Positions 24,021 to 28,069 of a stretch of DNA of 28,069 bases are shown here, piece by piece. Numbering within the stretch: the stretch's first letter is position 1; the number at the start of each line of letters is the position of its first letter. The stretch spans positions 1 to 28,069 of the IMG/VR virus record IMGVR_UViG_3300027865_000037. One strand, given 5' to 3'. The notes below the pieces were generated by a model, which was not told the DNA's origin, ran no database searches, and worked only from the letters and a program-made list of their open reading frames with translations. The stretch comes from a virus. The position numbers and the translations under genes are program-made.

Positions 24021-25648
24021 TCTTCGACAACATCATCCGTCTTGCCTCCGATGTCAATGACCGATTGCTGAAATTTTATTGCATTATCCTTACAGGCAAG
24101 TTTGAAATAGTTTGTTGCATGTCTGAAATGATCGGGGCCAAGGTTCTTATACTTATAAGTCCTCGCCTTTGTAAACTCGTCAACTTCTACCACCTTGGCT
24201 ATGTTGCACATCTCCTCCGCATACTGATAAATCTCAGGGCTTTCTCGCGGCAACTGGACTAACCCATTTTGAAACATGAAGTGCGTTTCATCGCATATCT
24301 CATTACGGTTAATGGCGATAGTACCGCTTTCAACATCTTTGCGGATCTCCTGTTTAAGAGAGTCCTGATAGTAGCAAAGGAACACCCTATAAGGCTCAGC
24401 GGCTTGGAAATCGCGTACCTTACGAGTTTCCGGCAAGGCATCTATAACGGCGGTCTTCACGTTAAAATCACGGGCTAAGTCATGCACGTCATCGAAACTG
24501 CTAACCCTTGCGACCTTAAGAATCTTATACTGCTTATCGTCAAGCGGATAGCCTATGACGACATGAAGTACCTTCCCTACGTCTACGCCCATCGCACAGG
24601 CATTACGTACCCAATTACGGGGCATTGCATCATGTTTACAGCGAGCAATGATAGTCTCTCTTAACAGTTTATTTTCAGCAGACACATAGGGCATACCGAG
24701 ATTAGAGTTATAAAACTCCGTGGGGTCTTTGTCGGCTACCTCATAGAACTTGTCTAATATCTGCTTCATGTTGGCCTTGGGGGAATTTAGGCGACTTATC
24801 CAATACCCGACATGATTTTGAACTGACGGATTCCTTGCCACCCATCTGCCGTCATTGGATTTTATTTCGTTCTTGCACTTGTCGCAAACCTTAATAACTC
24901 TTCCGTTAACGTCTACGAGACATTCGGGGAACGATAGCTCAAGACAGGTTTCGGTATTGCACTTCTCGCACTTAACCATCCACACCCTGCGGTCTGAACG
25001 CTGATAGTCGGCATCAATGCCATAGCCTGGAATCGAGGGAGTGCTAAAATTATAGACTTCTTTAAAGTTACTGTCACCTATTCTAAACAACGCTTCCTCA
25101 ACCAAATTCTGATCCATCATATCTTTTTCGTCAAAGAACAACGCATCGCATGGCACGGAACGGGTCTGAGTAGACGTAGACTTTAAGCCCTCAATTTTCT
25201 GAGTAGCCTTTGCGCCGCCGAAGTAAATCATAATATTGTTGACACACTTTTCTTCAACAGCGTCTTTAGAGATTTTGGCCTTTATGAATTTATTAGAGTT
25301 GATAATTGTTGAGTAGCGACCTGCTGAGAAACGATTAGCTGCGGTCAGGGTAGGCATAAAGTAATAAATTCCGGTGTTATATTTACCCTGCATCGCTCCG
25401 TGGACCGGAATGATTATGCCGACGACCTCAGAGATGCCTAACTGAGTACCTTTGATCCAGGTCATCTCCCTCATCTCATAATCGACATTCTCAGGCCAAC
25501 GAAGCGTAAGCCATTCGCCTTGATACTTACGGTTGATTAAGTTGAAGTAGCCACCCGTAAGGCGAAGATTATTATTTAACGCCCATATAACCGCGCTGTC
25601 TTTTTCGGATCGCTTGAGAAGTTCTTTTGTTATCTTAACTTCTTCCAT
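23990..25648 (-). CDS. terL: Terminase large subunit (GpA-like, DNA packaging ATPase and nuclease)
   Basis: The 552-residue protein has an ATPase half with a deviant Walker A (KGTQLGISE, residues 66-74; the lysine is at the front, as in lambda gpA) and a Walker B at 167-174 (CDALFFDEKD). There is a four-cysteine zinc site (227/230 and 255/258), typical of GpA-like terminases. The C-terminal nuclease half has an RNase H-like start (GVDVGKV, Asp355/357), a second acidic strand (AVIDALPE, Asp403) and a late GPDHFRHATNY motif. The enzyme pumps DNA into the procapsid through the portal and cuts concatemers. Length is normal for the shorter members. The start overlaps a 21-residue basic micro-ORF by 14 bases; its end overlaps the next gene by 31 bases. 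No confident small subunit is nearby. Confidence 0.92.
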   Translation of the reverse strand: MEEVKITKELLKRSEKDSAVIWALNNNLRLTGGYFNLINRKYQGEWLTLRWPENVDYEMREMTWIKGTQLGISEVVGIIIPVHGAMQGKYNTGIYYFMPTLTAANRFSAGRYSTIINSNKFIKAKISKDAVEEKCVNNIMIYFGGAKATQKIEGLKSTSTQTRSVPCDALFFDEKDMMDQNLVEEALFRIGDSNFKEVYNFSTPSIPGYGIDADYQRSDRRVWMVKCEKCNTETCLELSFPECLVDVNGRVIKVCDKCKNEIKSNDGRWVARNPSVQNHVGYWISRLNSPKANMKQILDKFYEVADKDPTEFYNSNLGMPYVSAENKLLRETIIARCKHDAMPRNWVRNACAMGVDVGKVLHVVIGYPLDDKQYKILKVARVSSFDDVHDLARDFNVKTAVIDALPETRKVRDFQAAEPYRVFLCYYQDSLKQEIRKDVESGTIAINRNEICDETHFMFQNGLVQLPRESPEIYQYAEEMCNIAKVVEVDEFTKARTYKYKNLGPDHFRHATNYFKLACKDNAIKFQQSVIDIGGKTDDVVEDWNPLDMRRG

Positions 25649-25700
25649 ACTTGGTCTTCGGCTTTCTCTTGGTTTTTTTGGGTTTCGGCTTCTTTGCCAT
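25635..25700 (-). CDS. 21-aa polybasic micro-ORF overlapping the terL start
   Basis: An ATG at 25700 with a good AGGAG site encodes MAKKPKPKKTKRKPKTKYG followed by two more residues and a TAA at 25635, 14 bases into the terminase gene. More than half of the residues are Lys or Arg, with regularly placed prolines. Its stop lies just beyond the terL start, so it may serve as a coupling leader, delivering ribosomes to terL. Alternatively the peptide itself may bind nucleic acid. It is too short to assign by similarity. Confidence 0.5.
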   Translation of the reverse strand: MAKKPKPKKTKRKPKTKYGRS

Positions 25701-25708
25701 CACGACTC

Positions 25709-25990
25709 CTAATTAGGGGTTATAATACCTGATGGTGTAATTATAACACTATCTTCAAATTGCTTCGCAAGAGCATCGTTTATGAATATTTTAATATCTA
25801 CAAAATTGATAGTGTGAACGAGTGGGCTTCTTCTGCGCCTGTATGTATCGTTGCAATTACAAGACGTGCGATTCATAGCCACTTCAAGTTCGTGGTACTC
25901 TTGCCTTGTAACAGGTATATATCGAGGCATAGTCCCGTTCCGATCATATAGTATCTCAACCCTCCTATGAATACGTTGCTTAATAGTCAT
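25709..25990 (-). CDS. Small unrecognised protein upstream of terL (93 aa)
   Basis: The 93-residue protein has a basic N-terminus (MTIKQRIHRRVEILYDR), the segment YIPVTRQEYHELEVAMN, a Cys-x-Cys (SCNCNDTYRRRR) near residue 45 and a C-terminal part with IKIFINDALAKQFEDSVIIT. I know no family for it. A small basic protein directly before terL is a place where a small terminase often lies, but the sequence shows no clear helix-turn-helix and the C-terminus is beta-like. It may equally be an accessory protein. The start at 25990 is preceded by a G-rich ribosome site (GGGGGAAG). Confidence 0.6.
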   Translation of the reverse strand: MTIKQRIHRRVEILYDRNGTMPRYIPVTRQEYHELEVAMNRTSCNCNDTYRRRRSPLVHTINFVDIKIFINDALAKQFEDSVIITPSGIITPN

Positions 25991-26015
25991 CTTCCCCCAT
26001 CATTTCTTTGAGCAT

Positions 26016-26381
26016 CTAATCACCTATAAAGTTGGAGAGGTATTTAATTCTGTCTTCTGACAGTACGAGCCTTTCAGCATGATGTTGCCATGCTTCCATA
26101 AAACTCGTACACAACTCTCCCTCATGAATATCTGGCACACAAACTTCTGGTTCATCTTTAAAATAGCACCTTAAGAAGTCATGGGAGAAGATGATATCGT
26201 TAGGATGTAAAATTCTCCATGCAATCTTTCCATCAGGGGGCAGATTCTCTCTTTCAGTATCCACATCCTCGATATATACCATAATATTCCCTGACTCAAA
26301 TTCCCGAAAATCTTTACTTGAAAATTCGCCACTCACCCATTTAAATCCCCCCTCAACAGCCTTTTCAATTATTTCCTTCAT
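26016..26381 (-). CDS. Phage protein of unknown function (121 aa)
   Basis: The 121-residue protein is acidic with MKEIIEKAVEGGFKWVSGEF at the start, a middle with GKIAWRILHPNDIIFSHDFL, and a C-terminal helix containing SFMEAWQHHAERLVLSEDRI. Small phage proteins with a 'VEGG(F/Y)' start and a 'W..H..RL' end are common in early or accessory regions, from memory; their function is unknown. No catalytic motif, membrane helix or signal peptide is seen. The start is supported by a GGGGGAG ribosome site at the right distance. It lies between two other small genes with short gaps, so it is probably on the same transcript as terL. Confidence 0.65.
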   Translation of the reverse strand: MKEIIEKAVEGGFKWVSGEFSSKDFREFESGNIMVYIEDVDTERENLPPDGKIAWRILHPNDIIFSHDFLRCYFKDEPEVCVPDIHEGELCTSFMEAWQHHAERLVLSEDRIKYLSNFIGD

Positions 26382-26389
26382 ACTCCCCC

Positions 26390-26533
26390 TTAAGATTTAG
26401 GTGTGCGGTTTTTTAAAATATCCCACTTCAATTCCTTGAGAACTTTTATTGCCTCTGGATTTGTGGCAACTTTTATTTTTTTATCTATTACAGTGGTTAG
26501 ATATTGTTTCTGATTGTCCGTTAAACTCATCAT
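26390..26533 (-). CDS. Small basic protein (47 aa)
   Basis: A short frame from ATG at 26533 (a second ATG follows directly) to TAA at 26390 encodes 47 residues: MMSLTDNQKQYLTTVIDKKI, a central helix and an ending of KNRTPKS. An almost ideal GGAGG ribosome site lies six bases upstream, which strongly supports translation. The product is charged and helical and not recognised. It fills a gap between its neighbours exactly, so it is likely a real gene of the same transcript. Confidence 0.65.
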   Translation of the reverse strand: MMSLTDNQKQYLTTVIDKKIKVATNPEAIKVLKELKWDILKNRTPKS

Positions 26534-26557
26534 CCCTCCTCACCGTTAGCGGGTTGG

Positions 26558-26848
26558 TTATTTAACCCCACGCTTCATTCCTTCATCTGCAATGGCGTTG
26601 GTTTTTGTGGTGACTTTTTTATTCTGTTGAGAAATTTTAATCTTTTTCATGCTATTCAAAACAGCTAATTGAGATTTATTAAAATATTTTTCTGGCTCGA
26701 CAATATTATCTGGCGTTGTTGCCTCACAAAAAATATTATATAATTTTCGTTTCCACCTATCGTTTAAATTCGCCCACCATTCCTCTAACTCTTTTTTCTT
26801 TTCCTCTAAATGCTCCGCATAAGTGAAGGATGGGTTCATGCCCGACAT
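26558..26848 (-). CDS. Small unrecognised basic helical protein (96 aa)
   Basis: The 96-residue protein starts at the ATG at 26848 behind an AAGGGGGG ribosome site; an ATG three codons in lacks one. It has a charged helix (EHLEEKKKELEEWWANLNDR) followed by WKRKLYNIF, a middle part with YFNKSQLAVLNSMKKIKI and a Lys-rich end. The length, the basic character and the location upstream of terL would fit an uncommon small terminase or DNA-binding protein, but there is no recognisable domain. The start overlaps the end of the upstream gene by 13 bases, suggesting coupling. Confidence 0.6.
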   Translation of the reverse strand: MSGMNPSFTYAEHLEEKKKELEEWWANLNDRWKRKLYNIFCEATTPDNIVEPEKYFNKSQLAVLNSMKKIKISQQNKKVTTKTNAIADEGMKRGVK

Positions 26849-27138
26849 GGGAGCCCCCCTTCGGGATCAGTCCTGTTCTGTAAGCCAAATAAACCCACTC
26901 TCTTTTTGATGTTGTGGAATCTAAAAAACTGAGGGCTCGGCATATTATCAGTTTCATCAACGGACGATTTCACTATCATCACTTCATCGCCCACAACCAC
27001 CCGGTCTACATAGAAGCGCCCCAGCCCCGCTATGTCATTATGAATACCAAGATTCTCGTATTCGTCAACGCCCATTTCGTATAAAAATACTTCATCGCCA
27101 AACGGGTCTCTTGTTCGGCAGTCTGATTTAATTTTCAT
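26836..27138 (-). CDS. Small unrecognised protein (100 aa)
   Basis: The 100-residue acidic protein has no recognised family. Visible parts are MKIKSDCRTRDPFGDEVFLY at the start, then a beta-like middle with LGRFYVDRVVVGDEVMIVKS and FFRFHNIKKRVGLFGLQ. No membrane helix or signal peptide is present. The ATG at 27138 has a GGGAG site seven bases upstream, and the gene begins one base after the stop of the gene before it. The end overlaps the following gene by 13 bases. Its role is unknown; it belongs to the small accessory genes that precede the packaging gene. Confidence 0.6.
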   Translation of the reverse strand: MKIKSDCRTRDPFGDEVFLYEMGVDEYENLGIHNDIAGLGRFYVDRVVVGDEVMIVKSSVDETDNMPSPQFFRFHNIKKRVGLFGLQNRTDPEGGLPCRA

Positions 27139-27139
27139 T

Positions 27140-27511
27140 TTAATCTCCCGTTGCCTCGTTCAGAGAATACACCACGTTTGGTAATTTACCAGTAAAATTA
27201 ATTTGGTTATCTGTAATCATTATCTGAAGTAACTCAAGCCATTTTGCCCAATCGCCGGGCTGATTAAGAGAGCCTAAAAAAGGTTTCTTGCCAGAGAAAG
27301 CTGAAGCAAACCCAAAACGAGACTTGCTCTGATAAATCATCCTCTTCCCATGCGGTAAATTCCATTCAGACTGTGGGCATTTTGTGTCAATAACTATTTT
27401 GTAATTAGAAAATATTTCATCGAACTTATCTTGGTGTAGTGTTTTGTGCTTCCTTAAAATTCTTAGCAAGATTTCACATTGACGACTATAATGTTTCAAC
27501 GCCCCTTTCAC
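27140..27511 (-). CDS. Small unrecognised basic protein with GTG start (123 aa)
   Basis: The frame opens with GTG at 27511, preceded by a GGGGGG-containing ribosome site six bases away. The 123-residue protein is basic: MKGALKHYSRQCEILLRILR, then KTLHQDKFDEIFSNYKIVID, a middle with WNLPHGKRMIYQSKSRFGFA and a C-terminal stretch GDWAKWLELLQIMITDN. No family is recognised. The alternating basic helices and Trp-rich C-terminus could suit a nucleic-acid-binding protein, but nothing specific is seen. It follows the membrane protein with a 24-base gap and precedes the 100-residue gene with a one-base gap. Confidence 0.6.
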   Translation of the reverse strand: MKGALKHYSRQCEILLRILRKHKTLHQDKFDEIFSNYKIVIDTKCPQSEWNLPHGKRMIYQSKSRFGFASAFSGKKPFLGSLNQPGDWAKWLELLQIMITDNQINFTGKLPNVVYSLNEATGD

Positions 27512-27535
27512 ATCAACCCCCCTATGCTCGGCTTC

Positions 27536-27832
27536 TTAAACGTCATTCCAATTTTCTCCGTCAATGGATACTTGGTTCTTCGCTATTCTTATGGTCGTAT
27601 CAGAAGCGGAGGCCTCGGTGATAACTACCCTCCACACATCTTCAGTGTTGTCGGCATTGTACTTCTTCAATGAAAACCATTTTACATCGGGATAATTCAA
27701 CAGGCCAGATAAGCCTTCCGTAAACAGCCCAAGTGCTTTGTGGAGACGATAACCACGGTAACAGGAAAGAACCCAATTAATGAAATAGAAAACTGCGGTG
27801 AGTAAAAATACGATGATAAAATAATCTTTCAT
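27536..27832 (-). CDS. Small membrane-anchored protein (98 aa), first gene after the promoter
   Basis: The 98-residue protein has an N-terminal hydrophobic helix (MKDYFIIVFLLTAVFYFINW, about residues 4-24) followed by a soluble, mostly polar part (WRVVITEASASDTTIRIAKN). The helix is uncleaved-anchor-like, with no obvious signal peptidase site. No family is recognised. It has a GGAGG ribosome site five bases before the ATG and is the first gene downstream of the candidate promoter and hairpin leader. Phage proteins of this type may act at the host membrane, for example in exclusion of other phages; that is inference only. Confidence 0.65.
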   Translation of the reverse strand: MKDYFIIVFLLTAVFYFINWVLSCYRGYRLHKALGLFTEGLSGLLNYPDVKWFSLKKYNADNTEDVWRVVITEASASDTTIRIAKNQVSIDGENWNDV

Positions 27833-27873
27833 ACAGCCTCCGTTTCTCGGTCAGCCTTCATTGCCCACCAGCA

Positions 27874-27910
27874 GGGGTCGGGGTAGACCCCACGGAAACG
27901 TGGCGTTCCG
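27874..27910 (-). promoter_or_regulatory. Leader with competing hairpins
   Basis: In the minus-strand leader four hairpins overlap: CGG-AACG-CCA-CGTT-CCG with one bulged base (27893-27910), CCACG-TTTC-CGTGG (27890-27903), GGGG-TCTA-CCCC (27880-27891) and GGGGTC-TACCCC-GACCCC (27874-27891). Neighbouring ones share bases and exclude each other. It could be a regulated leader or mRNA stabiliser; no known riboswitch is recognised and there is no U-tract terminator. Confidence 0.4.
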
Positions 27911-27966
27911 ATTGCCAGTGAGAAAAATATATAATTGAATGTTTACCCCGATACCCCATTTGAACA

Positions 27967-27995
27967 AGCATATACTAAATTGATTTGGATTGCAA
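27967..27995 (-). promoter_or_regulatory. Candidate sigma70 promoter for the rightmost operon
   Basis: On the minus strand TTGCAA (27995-27990) and TATGCT (27972-27967) are 17 bases apart, each matching four of six consensus bases; AT-rich DNA lies upstream. Transcription would start near 27960 and give a leader of about 128 bases before the first gene. It lies in the only gene-free stretch of the window (27833-27998). Confidence 0.5.
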
Positions 27996-27998
27996 GGA

Positions 27999-28013
27999 TT
28001 AAAATAATTTTAA
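27999..28013. repeat. 15-base AT palindrome
   Basis: TTAAAATAATTTTAA is a perfect inverted repeat around one central base, four bases upstream of the candidate -35 box and covering the stop of the possible upstream gene. It could be an operator or an UP-like element; chance in AT-rich DNA is also possible. Confidence 0.3.
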
Positions 28014-28069
28014 ATCTGATGCGAGTGTCGACCTTGACTTACCCATTGTTCCTTCTTCTATATGTAACT
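27999..28069 (-). CDS. Possible C-terminal end of another minus-strand gene
   Basis: A frame open from the right edge ends at TAA 27999 and would add about 23 residues ending STLASDLKLF. An internal ATG at 28046 with a GAAGG site could instead start a 15-residue peptide. The segment is too short to identify. The frame ends just before the candidate promoter, as expected of a preceding gene. Confidence 0.3.
   Translation of the reverse strand, partial: LHIEEGTMGKSRSTLASDLKLF

Noticed and set aside
26757-26960. Minus-strand frame of 67 codons
   Set aside because: Overlaps two better-supported genes in another frame and has no good start signal.
27874-28030. Hammerhead-like ribozyme from CTGATG and GAAAC on the plus strand
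   Set aside because: The core segments are in the wrong order and distance, and the CTGATGA core is incomplete.
28030-28066. Possible plus-strand promoter (TTGACT with a TATATG-like box)
   Set aside because: Spacing is about 19 bases and no gene is visible downstream in the window.
1-28069. Diversity-generating retroelement, as in BPP-1
   Set aside because: Searched by eye for a reverse transcriptase or a template/variable repeat pair because the head resembles BPP-1; none is present in the window.
1-28069. tRNA genes, CRISPR arrays, insertion sequences, attachment sites
   Set aside because: No cloverleaf, regular repeat-spacer pattern, transposase or integrase was seen.

Overview
The window is part of a tailed, podovirus-like double-stranded DNA bacteriophage or prophage genome. 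Every convincing gene lies on the minus strand, so the window reads from right to left as one dense block of about 30 genes, with short gaps, 4-base start/stop overlaps and strong AGGAG-type ribosome sites. Nearly all positions with recognisable function are packaging, head, tail or lysis genes. The host cannot be named. The Shine-Dalgarno sites and the Sec signal peptides followed by periplasm-style cysteines suggest a Gram-negative bacterium (inference).

Layout in transcription order. At the right edge (28069-27833) are the possible tail end of another gene, a candidate sigma70 promoter and a leader with competing hairpins. Then come six small unrecognised genes (27832-25709) and a 21-residue, very basic micro-ORF overlapping the start of the large terminase gene (25648-23990). 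Two more small genes end in a strong intrinsic terminator (23568-23599). After it come a GNAT-like protein, two tandem small paralogs, the portal, a Bbp19-like small protein, the scaffold, the major capsid protein and a Bbp16-like cement protein. A hairpin follows the capsid pair. Next are a cysteine-containing unknown, an exported repeat protein, a basic-tailed small protein, tail tubular protein A, a very large tail nozzle protein, three ejection (internal virion) proteins, three exported proteins in the place where T7-like phages keep the tail fibre, a membrane coiled-coil protein, a DUF5675 protein and the start of a holin-like protein at the left edge.

How they work together: the terminase fills a head built from portal, scaffold, coat and cement proteins of the epsilon15/BPP-1 style. 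Tubular proteins A and B form a short tail. The three ejection proteins (185, 627 and 1406 residues) resemble T7 gp14/15/16 in order and size, and probably build a trans-envelope channel at infection. The left end looks like the lysis side.

The most unusual points are: (1) four proteins inside the virion gene block carry clean Sec signal peptides, three of them at the tail-fibre position; (2) the tail nozzle carries an insertion of about 440 residues that reads as one LamG domain nested inside another; (3) the large ejection protein has a ParB-like DGHHR segment; (4) two adjacent small genes share a 31-residue C-terminal motif and a duplicated translation start region; (5) an intrinsic terminator splits the packaging genes from the head genes. 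No tRNA, CRISPR array, transposase, integrase, reverse transcriptase, endolysin or confident small terminase was seen.
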